Shown here piece by piece: positions 31,426-40,334 of a DNA stretch of 41,066 nt. The DNA is from Hymenobacter sp. IS2118. GTDB lineage: Bacteria > Bacteroidota > Bacteroidia > Cytophagales > Hymenobacteraceae. The stretch lies in assembly GCF_000715495.1 (NCBI RefSeq), contig NZ_JNLX01000083.1, positions 1 through 41,066 of the forward strand. The letters are read 5' to 3'. The number at the start of each line of letters is the position of its first letter. The first letter of the stretch is position 1. The notes beneath the pieces are model-generated. The model worked only from the letters and a program-made list of their open reading frames with translations. It was not told where the DNA came from and ran no database searches. A program made the translations under genes and the position numbers.

Positions 31426-33348
31426 TTACTTCGCCACGCGCGTCACTTTAAATTCGGTGCGGCGGTTGCGCTGGTACTCAGCTTCCGACTTAGGTGCCGC
31501 GATGATGGGCCGCGATTCGCCGTAGCCCTTGGCCGTGATGCGGGCTTTGTCGATGCCCTTGCTCACAATGTAATCCACGGCCGATTGGGCACGCTGCTGC
31601 GAGAGTTTCTGGTTGTAGGCGTCCTTGCCGCGCTGGTCGGTGTGCGAGCTCAGCTCGATGGAGATTTTGGGGTTGTCCACCAGCGTTTGCACCAGCGTAT
31701 CGAGGCGAATGGCGGCATCCGGGCGGATGTTGAACTTGTCGTAATCGTAGAAAATGTCCTTAACCTCGATGGCGCGGGCCAGAATAATCTTGTTCAGCGT
31801 CAGCGTCAGCGGCAGCCGAATGTCGTTGGTGGGGTTGGGCAGCTGGTCCTGCGGGGGCTTGCGGCCCACGGTGCTCAGCGAGGCCCGCGCGGCAAAGTCG
31901 CCCGGCCGCTCGGCCAGGAAGCTGTAGCTCGAAACCGAATCCAGTTTCGTGGTGAACTTGCCGTCGGGGCCGCTGGTGAGGGTCTGGCGCTGGTTGTTGG
32001 GGCCCAGCACGGTTACCTGCGCGCCCGCCACGGGCACGGTGGTTTTGGCCTTGTCGTCGCGTTCGAATACAGTACCGTCCACGTAGAAAGTTACCAGCTT
32101 GGGCGACCTCTTCTTGAACGTGTACAGGTCGTCGGAGCCTTTACCGCCAGCCCGGTTCGAGCTGAACAAACCCATGTCAACGCCCATCGGCGCCGGGGCA
32201 AAGTCGTCGCCGATGCTGTTCACATCGGCTCCCAGGTTGGTAACCTTGCCGCCTTTCAGCATGAAGATGTCGAGCTTGCCCACGCCCGGCCGGCCATCGG
32301 AGGAGAAATACAGCGTGCCATCGGATGCCACACCGGGAAAGTTCTCGTTGCCGGCGGTATTCACGGTTGCGCCCAGGTTCTCAGCCGGCGAAAAACGCCC
32401 ATTGAGGCCCAGCGTGGCCTTATACAAATCGGTGCCGCCCAGCCCGTTCTTACGGCCCGAGGCGAAGTAGAGCGTGGTGCCATCGGGCCCGAAGGCCGGG
32501 GAAAAATCGTCGGCGGTCCGGTCGTTGAGGTTGGCCAGCACGGGCTCACTCCACTCACCGCCCTTGTTGTAGGAAATCCACAGGTCGACGCTCAGGTAGC
32601 CTTTTTTGCTGCCGTCGTTCGAGCGGGCAAATACCATCGTCTTGCCGTCGGGCGTGTAGGTGGCGCTGGCTTCGTGCTTGTTTTCGGTGTTGAAAGGGCC
32701 TTCCAGCTTGCGGGCGGTGCCGCCGCTCATGGTAGCCGCGTTGTCGAACTTGATGGCGTAGAGGCTGTTGAAGTTTTCGCCGTTGCCGAGGTATTTCTTG
32801 CCATCGCGGCCGGAGGTAAACACCAGGTCGCCGGTGCTGGCCATCATCGTACCGCCAAAGTCGGAAGCAGCCGAGTTCAGCGCGTCCACCGGCGCCACGT
32901 CGTACTTGTTTTTGATGGCGGCTACTTCCTTGCTGGCCAGCGCATTCTTGCTGTCGGCATCGGCGCGGGCGCCCAGAATGCGGTTGCCGCCGCTGCTGGC
33001 GTAGGTGGCAAACTGGGCGGCGGCTTCGTCGTACTGGCCGCTGGCCCGCAGCGCCTCGGCGTAGCGGTAGCCCACGTCAGCATTTCGCACCCCGCCCGCC
33101 ATCGCGGCCTTGTAGAATGGCTCGGCCTGCTCCACGCGGTTGGATAGGCGGTAAGACTCACCAATGCGGAAGTTGGCCATAGCCGCGCCCTTGCCCTTGG
33201 CCACCTCGGCCTGGTAAAGCGGAATGGCCAGCTCGTACTGGCCGCGGGCAAATTGCTTGTCGGCCTTACTCAGGCTGCCCGTCGCGGCACAGCTGCTTAG
33301 CAACGCGGCAGAGCCAGCCGCGGCGCAGACGAACAATAGTTTCCTCAT
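31426..33348 (-). CDS. PorE-like OmpA-family lipoprotein (TPR, beta-propeller, CRD, OmpA)
   Basis: A 640-residue lipoprotein (lipobox LLSSC, Cys20). Order: TPR-like helices (about 25-125, QFARGQYELAIPLYQ), a PD40/WD40-type beta-propeller (about 140-410, repeats such as DDFSPAFGPDGTTLYFASGR and ENFPGVASDGTLYFSSDGR), a carboxypeptidase-regulatory-like domain (about 425-505, VPVAGAQVTVLGPNN) and a C-terminal OmpA peptidoglycan-binding domain (about 525-635, DIFYDYDKFNIRPDAA, SSHTDQRGKDAYN). This architecture is that of PorE, a type IX secretion component that anchors the machinery to peptidoglycan. It could be one of several paralogs with the same layout in Bacteroidota, so the PorE name is by architecture. 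Own terminator at 31369. Confidence 0.88.
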   Translation of the reverse strand: MRKLLFVCAAAGSAALLSSCAATGSLSKADKQFARGQYELAIPLYQAEVAKGKGAAMANFRIGESYRLSNRVEQAEPFYKAAMAGGVRNADVGYRYAEALRASGQYDEAAAQFATYASSGGNRILGARADADSKNALASKEVAAIKNKYDVAPVDALNSAASDFGGTMMASTGDLVFTSGRDGKKYLGNGENFNSLYAIKFDNAATMSGGTARKLEGPFNTENKHEASATYTPDGKTMVFARSNDGSKKGYLSVDLWISYNKGGEWSEPVLANLNDRTADDFSPAFGPDGTTLYFASGRKNGLGGTDLYKATLGLNGRFSPAENLGATVNTAGNENFPGVASDGTLYFSSDGRPGVGKLDIFMLKGGKVTNLGADVNSIGDDFAPAPMGVDMGLFSSNRAGGKGSDDLYTFKKRSPKLVTFYVDGTVFERDDKAKTTVPVAGAQVTVLGPNNQRQTLTSGPDGKFTTKLDSVSSYSFLAERPGDFAARASLSTVGRKPPQDQLPNPTNDIRLPLTLTLNKIILARAIEVKDIFYDYDKFNIRPDAAIRLDTLVQTLVDNPKISIELSSHTDQRGKDAYNQKLSQQRAQSAVDYIVSKGIDKARITAKGYGESRPIIAAPKSEAEYQRNRRTEFKVTRVAK

Positions 33349-33440
33349 GGAAGTAGGCGGTAGTAGGGAAAAGGAAGCCGCAGGAAGGTGTTTTCGTCGG
33401 CTTTTTTTGGGTTAGCAATAATACTACGTTTGGCCAGGAT

Positions 33441-33953
33441 TTACGCCGGCTGCTGATTCTCCTTGGCCTGCCCAAAGTAGCGGGCCAGCCAGGTTTCGCC
33501 GGCCGGCCGGGGCCAGGCAGTGTCCAGCTCAGCTTTGGTAGCCAGTGTGTTGTCGAAGTAAAACGTGTTGGTGGCCAGTGTGCCGCTGGCCACCGCCGCC
33601 TTCAACTCGCTGCGCTGAAGCAGCTGCACCGTGCCATTGTGCAAAAAAGCCAGCCGCGACTTATCCAGCAATTCCACGGCGAGCAACTGCTCCAGCTGGG
33701 CCACGAAGCGCACCGAAGCATCAATAGAACAGCCACTGGCACCGGCCACTTCCTGGTCGAGGCCGATGACCAGAAAGCGCTGGTGCAGGAACTCGGCCGA
33801 GGCGTGCAGGCTGCGGCCGTGGCTCGTCCATTCCTCCACGAAGCGGGAAAGAACGGGCAGCACAGATACGATTTCCGGGCCCGTAAGCTGCCGGTTGGCT
33901 TGGTAAATCCACACCCTGGCTTCGGGCGGTAGCTGGTCAAAAGCAACGTACAT
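33441..33953 (-). CDS. Conserved Bacteroidota hypothetical protein
   Basis: A 170-residue soluble protein starting MYVAFDQLPPEARVWIYQANRQLT. I recall similar proteins being labelled ABC transporter ATPase in Bacteroidota annotations, but there is no Walker A, signature or other ATPase motif here, so that label would not be justified. RSLHASAEFLHQRFLVIGLD and GCSIDASVRFVAQLEQ look like conserved strands and helices. The C-terminus ends RYFGQAKENQQPA. A word repeat begins right before the start codon. No function can be assigned. Confidence 0.75.
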   Translation of the reverse strand: MYVAFDQLPPEARVWIYQANRQLTGPEIVSVLPVLSRFVEEWTSHGRSLHASAEFLHQRFLVIGLDQEVAGASGCSIDASVRFVAQLEQLLAVELLDKSRLAFLHNGTVQLLQRSELKAAVASGTLATNTFYFDNTLATKAELDTAWPRPAGETWLARYFGQAKENQQPA

Positions 33954-33954
33954 A

Positions 33955-33997
33955 AATCACGGATTTTTCGGATTAACGGCGGATTTTTCGGATTCTG
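33955..33997. repeat. Second copy of the AATCCG-type word repeat
   Basis: The words ATCACGGATTTTTCGGATTA and GGCGGATTTTTCGGATTC run in tandem, starting directly before the ATG of the 33441-33953 gene. The reverse complement resembles the element at 5966-6004. Confidence 0.65.
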
Positions 33998-34065
33998 TAG
34001 TCGGCGCGGACGTGGGAGCGCACCGGGCCGACGTGGAATCTACGAGCTAACAAAAAAGCTGCCTT

Positions 34066-34115
34066 AAAAATTGCGCCGCCGCCCGGCCAGTTAAACTGGC
34101 AGAACGGCGGCGCAA
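34066..34115 (-). terminator. Terminator of the HdrB-like gene
   Basis: On the minus strand an 11-bp stem TTGCGCCGCCG with its complement (34105-34115 and 34071-34081) and an inner hairpin is followed by TTTTT (complement of 34066-34070). It lies about 50 nt after the stop of the HdrB-like gene. Confidence 0.85.
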
Positions 34116-34166
34116 GGTCGCCCACAAAATCCGGGCAAGCCGCCACGAATCCGACGAGGCCGTGAT

Positions 34167-35063
34167 TTAGGCGTTGATGCCTTCGGCCGAAGCCACCAGC
34201 TCGGCCAGGTCGAAGACCTGCACCTTGCTTTCCTGCTCCTTGTTTTTCACGCCGTCGCTCATCATCGTCATGCAAAACGGGCAGCTCACGGCAATGATGC
34301 TGCCTTGCAGGTCGTGTTGGCTGGGCGTGCTGGTTTCCGTTTCCACGCCGCCCAGGTTGGCCAGGGCTTCGGCTTTGCCGGCCAGCGTGGCCAGCGCCTC
34401 TTCGGTGCGTTCGATGTTGATTTCCTTCTTGCCCGGCTCGGCTTCCTTCCACATCTGGGCACCACCGGCACCGCAGCAGAGGCCGTTGGCGCGGCTGCGC
34501 TTCATCTCCACCAGGTCGGCGTCGAGGGCGGCCAGCACGTCGCGCGGGGCTTCGTAAATGTCGTTGGCGCGGCCCAGGTAGCAGCTGTCGTGGAAGGTGA
34601 TGCGGCGCCCTTTGAAGCTTTCGCCGCCCGTCACGCCCACCTTGCCCTCGTTGATGAGCTGCTGCAGGTAGGTGCTGTGGTGAATTACCTCATAATCACC
34701 ACCCAAGGCCGGGTATTCGTTCTTAATCGTGTTGAAGCAATGCGGACAGGCCGTCACGATTTTCTTGATGCCGTAGCCGTTCAGGGTCGTGATGTTGGTC
34801 ATGGCCTGCATCTGAAACAGAAACTCGTTGCCGGCCCGTTTGGCGGGGTCGCCGGTGCAGCTTTCTTCCAGGCCCAGCACGGCGTATTTGGTGCCCACGT
34901 GCTCCAGTATGCGCACAAAGGCGCGGGTCACGCGCTTGTACCGGTCATCGAAAGCGCCGGCGCAGCCCACCCAAAATAGGATTTCGGGCGACTCGTTGCG
35001 GGCCGCCAAATCGGCCATAACGGGAACATTGATTTGCTTCTTGGCGGGAGCTTCAGGGGTCAT
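34167..35063 (-). CDS. HdrB-like iron-sulfur (CCG domain) protein
   Basis: A 298-residue protein with two CCG-type cysteine domains: WVGCAGAFDDR and ACPHCFNTIKNEY in the first, FHDSCYLGR and GLCCGAGGAQMW in the second. This is the domain of HdrB, GlcF and LutA-type subunits that bind an unusual iron-sulfur centre and handle disulfides or 2-hydroxyacids. It lies 144 bp after the membrane HdrC-like gene on the same strand, separated by a REP-like repeat. Together they look like a membrane-linked HdrCB-type redox unit; electron partner unknown. No signal peptide, consistent with a cytoplasmic face. Confidence 0.85.
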   Translation of the reverse strand: MTPEAPAKKQINVPVMADLAARNESPEILFWVGCAGAFDDRYKRVTRAFVRILEHVGTKYAVLGLEESCTGDPAKRAGNEFLFQMQAMTNITTLNGYGIKKIVTACPHCFNTIKNEYPALGGDYEVIHHSTYLQQLINEGKVGVTGGESFKGRRITFHDSCYLGRANDIYEAPRDVLAALDADLVEMKRSRANGLCCGAGGAQMWKEAEPGKKEINIERTEEALATLAGKAEALANLGGVETETSTPSQHDLQGSIIAVSCPFCMTMMSDGVKNKEQESKVQVFDLAELVASAEGINA

Positions 35064-35084
35064 AACAGCTTATTTATCGGTGCC

Positions 35085-35194
35085 AGTCATGCCGAGCTTG
35101 CCGAAGCAATGCTACCGCACAACTATCTTATTTAAATTGGATTACTTACTCGGTAGAGATGCTTCGGCAAGCGGACGCCAGATGAGGCATGACC
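35085..35194. repeat. REP-like long hairpin, copy 1
   Basis: Outer stem GTCATGCC (35086-35093) with GGCATGAC, inner stem GCTTGCCGAAGCA (35096-35108) with TGCTTCGGCAAGC (35160-35172), and an innermost CTACCG/CGGTAG pair. The right arm has an extra GGACGCCAGATGA insert. The arm GATGCTTCGGC..GCGGACGCCAGATGA is shared with the element at 38856. Confidence 0.8.
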
Positions 35195-35207
35195 GTTTTC
35201 TTTTCAA

Positions 35208-36593
35208 CTATACCGTCGCGGCCGTCTTCTCAACCGCAAACAAATCATCGGCCCAGTTGAACCGGTCCGAAGGCGAGAAGGCCCACGGTGCGCCGTTGTT
35301 TTCGATGTTGGAGAACATCACGTTCAGCGAGTTGGGCGCGGCCGACTCCTCAAGTACCAGGAAGCGGCGCATCTCAATAATGCTTTCCAGGGGGTTGATG
35401 TTCACGGGGCAGCTTTCCACGCAGGCGTTGCAGGTGGTGCAGGCCCAGAGCTCCTCGGGCGTCACTTTGCCGCGCAGCAGCGTGGCATTGGCCAGGTCGG
35501 TGATGGGCTCGTGCTTGGCTTCGGCACCATACACGTTGGGGCGGAAAATGAGCGGCGACTCGTATTTTTCCTCCATCCGGTCGCGCGTGTCCATGATGAT
35601 TTTGCGCGGCGAGAGCAGCTTGCCCGTCAGGTTGGCCGGGCACACCGAGGTGCAGCGGCCGCATTCGGTGCAGGAGTAAGCATTCATCAGGCTGGTCCAG
35701 GGCAGGTCTTCCACATCCTTGGCGCCGAAAGATGTGGGCGCCAGGGCCGAGCCGTCGGGGGCCGTCGGGGCGGGCGGCACCACGTAGCTCGGGTCCATCA
35801 TGGCCTTCACCTCGTGGGTAATGCTGTCCACGTTGCTGAACTGGCCCTGCGGCACCAGCCGCGAAAACCACACGTTCGGGAACGTGATGATGATGTGGAA
35901 GTGCTTGGAGCTGGGCAGGTAGTTCAGAAACAGGAAGATGCCGATGATGTGCGCCCACCAGCCCACGCGCTCCAGCAGGTGCAAAGTGCTGGCATTATCT
36001 GAAAACAGGCCCGTGAGCAGGCTGCTGATGGGGAAGGTGCCGGGCAAGTCCTCGCCGCGCAGCTGGTGCAGCTTCAGGTCGGCGGTGTTCATCGTGAACA
36101 GGGCCGCCATCAGCACCACTTCCACATACAGAATGATGTTGGCGTCGAGCTTGGGCCAGGCGCGCAGCTCAGGCCCGGTGAAACGGCGCACGGGGGACGC
36201 GCTATTGCGGCGCCACCAGAAGGCGGCCACCGCCAGTAGCACCAGCGCGCCCAAAATTTCATTGGTAGCCATCAGCGCGTCGTACACCGGGCCCAGGAAG
36301 CTCAGGAAACGGTGGGTGCCAAAGAGGCCGTCGACCACAATTTCGATGACCTCAACGTTAATCACCAGAAAGCCCACGTACACAATGAGGTGAAGCAGGG
36401 CGGGGGTGAGGCGCTTGAACATCTTTTGCTGGCCGAAAGCCACCAATAGCGTCTTTTTGAACCGTTCGGCGGTATTGCCGCTCATGTCACGGTCGCGGCC
36501 CACAAGAATATTGGCGCGGACTTTCCGGACTTGCCACGCGAAAAAACCAAATGCGGCTACCAGGAGCAGCAGGAAAATGATGGATTGCAACAT
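35208..36593 (-). CDS. Membrane HdrC-like (4Fe-4S) electron-transfer protein
   Basis: A 461-residue protein with about six membrane helices in the first 235 residues (1-20, 65-90, 110-127, 152-168, 210-224) and two 4Fe-4S clusters in the C-terminal domain: C308-x2-C311-x2-C314-x3-C318 and C385-x2-C388-x2-C391-x3-C395. The fold is a fusion of an NarI-like cytochrome-type membrane domain with HdrC ferredoxin domain, so it probably passes electrons between quinone and its partner HdrB-like protein. The frame continues upstream to 36842, over the tRNA-Phe, but that part is meaningless and ATG 36593 starts the first membrane helix. It heads a two-gene unit with the HdrB-like gene. Confidence 0.87.
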   Translation of the reverse strand: MLQSIIFLLLLVAAFGFFAWQVRKVRANILVGRDRDMSGNTAERFKKTLLVAFGQQKMFKRLTPALLHLIVYVGFLVINVEVIEIVVDGLFGTHRFLSFLGPVYDALMATNEILGALVLLAVAAFWWRRNSASPVRRFTGPELRAWPKLDANIILYVEVVLMAALFTMNTADLKLHQLRGEDLPGTFPISSLLTGLFSDNASTLHLLERVGWWAHIIGIFLFLNYLPSSKHFHIIITFPNVWFSRLVPQGQFSNVDSITHEVKAMMDPSYVVPPAPTAPDGSALAPTSFGAKDVEDLPWTSLMNAYSCTECGRCTSVCPANLTGKLLSPRKIIMDTRDRMEEKYESPLIFRPNVYGAEAKHEPITDLANATLLRGKVTPEELWACTTCNACVESCPVNINPLESIIEMRRFLVLEESAAPNSLNVMFSNIENNGAPWAFSPSDRFNWADDLFAVEKTAATV

Positions 36594-36699
36594 GCGGTAA
36601 AGGTAAGGGAGCGGGAACGTTTGCGACTGCAATATACTCGGCATGCCGAGCACTTTTTCATAAAAAGCAACAAGCACAATACTTTTTTTGCTCCACTTC

Positions 36700-36729
36700 T
36701 TGCGTCGTTGTTTTGGTTGCGTACCTTTG
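36700..36729 (+). promoter_or_regulatory. Promoter of tRNA-Phe
   Basis: TTG at 36700-36702, 19-bp spacer, TACCTTTG at 36722-36729: an exact Bacteroidota promoter, 37 bp before the tRNA 5' end. Confidence 0.8.
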
Positions 36730-36766
36730 CGGTCCCTAAAGCGCACTAAACCTCGCCTGGGGAAGC

Positions 36767-36839
<73 letters not shown>

Positions 36840-36840
36840 C

Positions 36841-36877
36841 AAAAAAGGCCTCTAGCACTGCGCTGGAGGCCTTTTTT
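36841..36877 (+). terminator. Terminator of tRNA-Phe
   Basis: A 16-bp imperfect stem (AAAAAAGGCCTCTAGC with GCTGGAGGCCTTTTTT, one G-U type mismatch) with a 5-nt loop and T6 run. Confidence 0.92.
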
Positions 36878-37160
36878 ATTTTGGCCTTATCCCTACGGCA
36901 AGCGAATCGACGGGGTGAGTGGGTTACCTACGCCGGGTTGCCGGTATAGAGGGACACAGGCGGCGCTGCCTGTGCTTTTGCTTCCTCCGGGCCGCCGCAG
37001 TGCGCGGCTGGCTCGGGCCGGTAATGCTGCCGTCGGGTTTTCGTCGCGAAGAAAACCAGGCCGCCGCCCGTCTCCCGCAAAGTCGCGACTTGCGGCGGGG
37101 CGCGTAACCAGCCCATTCCGGCGGAGGCCGCTTGCCATCCCCACTCTTTTTCTTTTCAAC
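36878..37160. other. Gene-free region between tRNA-Phe and the vWA gene
   Basis: This GC-rich 283-bp leader shows several short hairpins (GGTTTTC/GAAAACC around 37036-37057; the 12-bp palindrome AAGTCGCGACTT at 37080-37091) but no TAnnTTTG box, riboswitch motif or credible ORF. Frames running through it are artefacts. Confidence 0.5.
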
Positions 37161-38804
37161 ATGAAGCTCAACCGCTTGCGCCCCCTGTGGAGGCTGCTGG
37201 TGGGCGCGTGCCTCTTGCCCGCCTGCGACCAGCAATATTCGACCGAGAAAATGGATGCCGCCACGGCCACATCCGAAGCCGCCGCCGACAATACCGACGC
37301 CGCCGCCACTGCTGAAACAACGGAGCCCGTGGCCCCAAATGCGCCCGATGCCCAGCTAGAAGGCCGCGAAAACTACGCCGTTATCCACGAAAACCCGTTT
37401 CTGACGGCCGCACGTAACCCGCTTAGCACCTTTGCTATCGACGTGGACCGGGCCTCCTACGCCAACGTGCGCCGCTTCATCACGCAAGACCGGCAGCTGC
37501 CCCCGCCCGACGCCGTGCGGCTGGAGGAGCTGGTGAATTATTTTCCCTACCAGTACCCCCAGCCCCGCACCGGCCCGGCCTCCCTCAATGCCGAAGTAGC
37601 CGCCTGCCCCTGGAATACCGCCCACCAGCTCGTACTGGTGGGCGTGCAGGGCAAGCAGGTTTCGGCCGAGAACCTGCCGCCGGCCAACCTCGTGTTCCTG
37701 CTCGACGTGTCGGGCTCGATGAATGACCCCAACAAGCTGCCGCTGCTGAAAGAATCGTTGCGGCTCCTGGTGCGCGAGGCGCTCCGGCCCCAGGATTACG
37801 TGGCCATTGTGGTGTATGCCGGGGCGGCCGGCGTGGTGCTGCCGCCCACCTCGGGGGCCGAGCCCGCAACCATTCTCCGGGCCCTCGACGGGCTGGAAGC
37901 CGGGGGCTCCACGGCCGGGGGCGAAGGGCTGCGCCTGGCCTATCAGCTGGCCCGGCAGCACCGCCGGCCCGGCGGCAATAACCGCATTATTCTGGCCACC
38001 GACGGCGATTTTAACGTGGGCGAGCAGAGCGATTCCGATATGGAGCGCCTGATTACCAAGGAGCGGGAATCGGGCGTATTCCTCTCGGTGCTGGGCTTCG
38101 GCGATGGCAACATTCAGGATAGTAAAATGGAGCTTTTGGCTGACAAAGGCAACGGCAACTATGCCTACATCGACCAGCTGAATGAGGCCCGGCGCGTGCT
38201 GGTGCAGCAGTTCGGTGGCACGCTCTTCACCCTGGCCAAGGATGTGAAAGTGCAGGTTGAATTCAACCCTGCCCTGGTGCGCGAGTACCGGCTGCTGGGC
38301 TACGAAAACCGCCTGCTGGCCGCCGAGGACTTCAACGACGACCGCAAAGACGCCGGCGAGCTCGGCGCGGGCCAGCAGGTCACGGCCCTCTACGAAGTGG
38401 TGCCCGTGGGCGCCCCGGCCACCGGTGGCGCCTCCGTCGATGCCCTCAAATACCAGAAAACTGCCTTCAGCCCGGCCGCCTCCGGGGCGGAGCTACTCAC
38501 CGTGAAGCTGCGCTACCAGGAGCCGCAGGGCAGCCCCAGCCAACTCCTCACGCTGCCGGTGCGCAACGTCCGGCTCGGCGAGTCCATCACCCAGGCTTCC
38601 GACAATCTGCGCTGGGCGGCATCGGTGGCGCAGTTTGGCCTGCTGCTGCGCGGCTCGCAATATGCTGGCTCGGCCAGCTGGGCCAGCACCGCCGAGCTGG
38701 CCCGCAGCACCAATGCCCCGGATGCTGATGGCTCCCGTAGCGAGTTTCGCGACCTGGTGCGGCAGGCCGCATCACTGGGCGGGCAGAACCGGAACCGGGA
38801 GTAA
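37161..38804 (+). CDS. vWA domain lipoprotein (YfbK-like)
   Basis: A 547-residue lipoprotein (lipobox LLPAC, Cys22) with an Ala/Thr-rich linker (about 30-65), a vWF_A N-terminal domain (about 68-140: YAVIHENPFLTAARNPLSTF, then VDRASYANVRRFI), a vWA domain with a MIDAS motif DVSGSM (182-187) and TDGDFNVG, and a C-terminal DUF3520 region (from about 360). This is the YfbK layout, found as envelope lipoproteins with metal-ion-dependent adhesion. The role in this phylum is unknown. The frame is open to 36804 but ATG 37161 gives a proper lipoprotein signal. Confidence 0.88.
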   Translation: MKLNRLRPLWRLLVGACLLPACDQQYSTEKMDAATATSEAAADNTDAAATAETTEPVAPNAPDAQLEGRENYAVIHENPFLTAARNPLSTFAIDVDRASYANVRRFITQDRQLPPPDAVRLEELVNYFPYQYPQPRTGPASLNAEVAACPWNTAHQLVLVGVQGKQVSAENLPPANLVFLLDVSGSMNDPNKLPLLKESLRLLVREALRPQDYVAIVVYAGAAGVVLPPTSGAEPATILRALDGLEAGGSTAGGEGLRLAYQLARQHRRPGGNNRIILATDGDFNVGEQSDSDMERLITKERESGVFLSVLGFGDGNIQDSKMELLADKGNGNYAYIDQLNEARRVLVQQFGGTLFTLAKDVKVQVEFNPALVREYRLLGYENRLLAAEDFNDDRKDAGELGAGQQVTALYEVVPVGAPATGGASVDALKYQKTAFSPAASGAELLTVKLRYQEPQGSPSQLLTLPVRNVRLGESITQASDNLRWAASVAQFGLLLRGSQYAGSASWASTAELARSTNAPDADGSRSEFRDLVRQAASLGGQNRNRE

Positions 38805-38855
38805 AGAAGTATTCCGTTAAGTGCTCGGACAGAGTAACCTTGGCAAAAAACCGTT

Positions 38856-38959
38856 ATGCTCATCTGGCGTCCGCGTAGCCGAAGCATCTCGCTCGCCTCG
38901 TTGTGGCCGTGCAACGAAGCGAGCGAGATGCTTCGGCTGCGCGGACGCCAGATGAGCAT
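38856..38959. repeat. REP-like long hairpin, copy 2
   Basis: A 41-bp near-perfect inverted repeat (38856-38896 with 38919-38959; one G-U mismatch) with an inner CGTTG/CAACG stem closing the loop. It lies in the 208-bp gap between the vWA and second thiolase genes, which converge. Shares its 3' arm with the element at 35085. Confidence 0.92.
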
Positions 38960-39012
38960 GACCAACCGAAAAAAGGAGATTACTTGCAGCGCCCCTTATC
39001 CGCGGGCTCGCG

Positions 39013-40218
39013 CTATACTCGCTCGATAATTACGGCGTAGCCTTGGCCCACGCCAATGCACATGGTCACCAGCGCGTAGCGCTTGTTTTGCTTGTGCAGC
39101 TCCAGGGCGGCGGTATTGAGGAGGCGGGCGCCGCTCATGCCCAGCGGGTGGCCCAGGGCAATGGCGCCACCGTTGGGGTTGATGCGTGAATCGTCGTCGG
39201 TCAGGCCTAGGGCGCGGATGCAGGCCAGCGCCTGCGCCGCAAAGGCTTCGTTGAACTCAATCAGGTCGATTTGGTCGAGGGTGAGGCCGGCTTTTTTGAG
39301 CGCCAGCTGGGTGGCTGGCACCGGCCCGATGCCCATGATGCGCGGCTCGACCCCGGCCACGCCCATGCTCACGATGCGGGCGCGGGGTGTTAGGCGGTGC
39401 TGTTTCAGCCCCGCCTCCGACGCCAGCAGCAGAGCTGCCGCGCCGTCGTTGAGGCCCGAGGAATTACCGGCCGTCACGGAGCCGTTCTTGCGGAAGGCGG
39501 GGCGCAGCTTGGCCAGGCCCTCCAACGTGGTGTTGGGTTTGATGAATTCGTCGTGCTCGAAGAGCAGCGGCTCGCCCTTGCGCTGGGGAATGGGCACGGG
39601 CACGATTTCTTCGGCAAAGCGGCCCGAGGCGCGGGCCGCCGCCGCTCGCTGGTGCGAGTCGAACGCGAACTGGTCCTGGTCGTCGCGGCTGATGTGGTCG
39701 CGCTCGGCCAGGTTTTCGGCGGTTTCGCCCATGGCATCGGTGCCGTAGAGCGCTTCCATGTGCGGGTTGATGAAGCGCCAGCCGAAGCTGGAATCGTGCA
39801 TCTGCGAATCGCGCCCAAAAGCGGTGCTGGCCTTCGAAATCACGAGCGGACCACGGGTCATGTTCTCCACGCCGCCCGCCACAAACAGGTCGCCGTCGCC
39901 GCTCCGAATGGCGCGGGCCGCGGCAATGCTGGCCGACAAGCCCGAAGCGCAGAGGCGATTCACGGTTTCGCCGGGTACCGACGTGGGCAGGCCGGCCAGC
40001 AGCAGTGCCATGCGGGCCACGTTGCGGTTGTCTTCGCCGGCCTGGTTGGCACAGCCCAGCAGCACGTCGGCAATGCCGGCCGGGTCGGCGGTGGGGTTGC
40101 GGGCCAGCAGCTCGCGAATGACCAGCGCCGCCATATCATCGGGCCGCACCGGAGCCAGCGTCCCGCCGAAATTGCCAATGGGAGTGCGGATGCCGTCAAC
40201 GATGTAAACCTCAGTCAT
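39013..40218 (-). CDS. Acetyl-CoA C-acyltransferase (thiolase), copy 2
   Basis: A 401-residue thiolase with Cys90 in [35 protein letters not shown] (catalytic His) and CIGVGQG. It is colinear with the thiolase at 28309-29514 and appears more than half identical by eye, so the two are paralogs. The N-terminus [17 protein letters not shown] resembles 3-oxoadipyl-CoA thiolases (PcaF/PaaJ type) as well as acetyl-CoA acyltransferases. The substrate cannot be decided. The IS5-type element lies about 90 bp upstream of its start, possibly affecting its promoter. Confidence 0.92.
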   Translation of the reverse strand: MTEVYIVDGIRTPIGNFGGTLAPVRPDDMAALVIRELLARNPTADPAGIADVLLGCANQAGEDNRNVARMALLLAGLPTSVPGETVNRLCASGLSASIAAARAIRSGDGDLFVAGGVENMTRGPLVISKASTAFGRDSQMHDSSFGWRFINPHMEALYGTDAMGETAENLAERDHISRDDQDQFAFDSHQRAAAARASGRFAEEIVPVPIPQRKGEPLLFEHDEFIKPNTTLEGLAKLRPAFRKNGSVTAGNSSGLNDGAAALLLASEAGLKQHRLTPRARIVSMGVAGVEPRIMGIGPVPATQLALKKAGLTLDQIDLIEFNEAFAAQALACIRALGLTDDDSRINPNGGAIALGHPLGMSGARLLNTAALELHKQNKRYALVTMCIGVGQGYAVIIERV

Positions 40219-40334
40219 AAAGAAAATTGGAGAAGTGGCGGGAAGAGAGCTGCCAGTGAGAAAAGAAAGCCGGCTTGGTGGAAGCCCGGCGCGTGCTTGC
40301 GGCTAGGGCGTGAGGACAATAAGAAATCAGCTAT

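Noticed and set aside
31405..33147. 580-codon open frame opposite the PorE-like gene, and similar long antisense frames at 20210-21631, 14312-15625 and 28396-29574
   Set aside because: They are mirror frames of strongly conserved genes created by GC-rich third positions; their translations are His/Gly/Val-rich without any domain.
33441..33953. Annotation as an ABC transporter ATPase
   Set aside because: No Walker A, signature or Walker B motif is present in the 170 residues.
36878..37160. Possible riboswitch or RNA gene before the vWA lipoprotein
   Set aside because: Several small hairpins are present but no recognisable riboswitch core, promoter or terminator arrangement.
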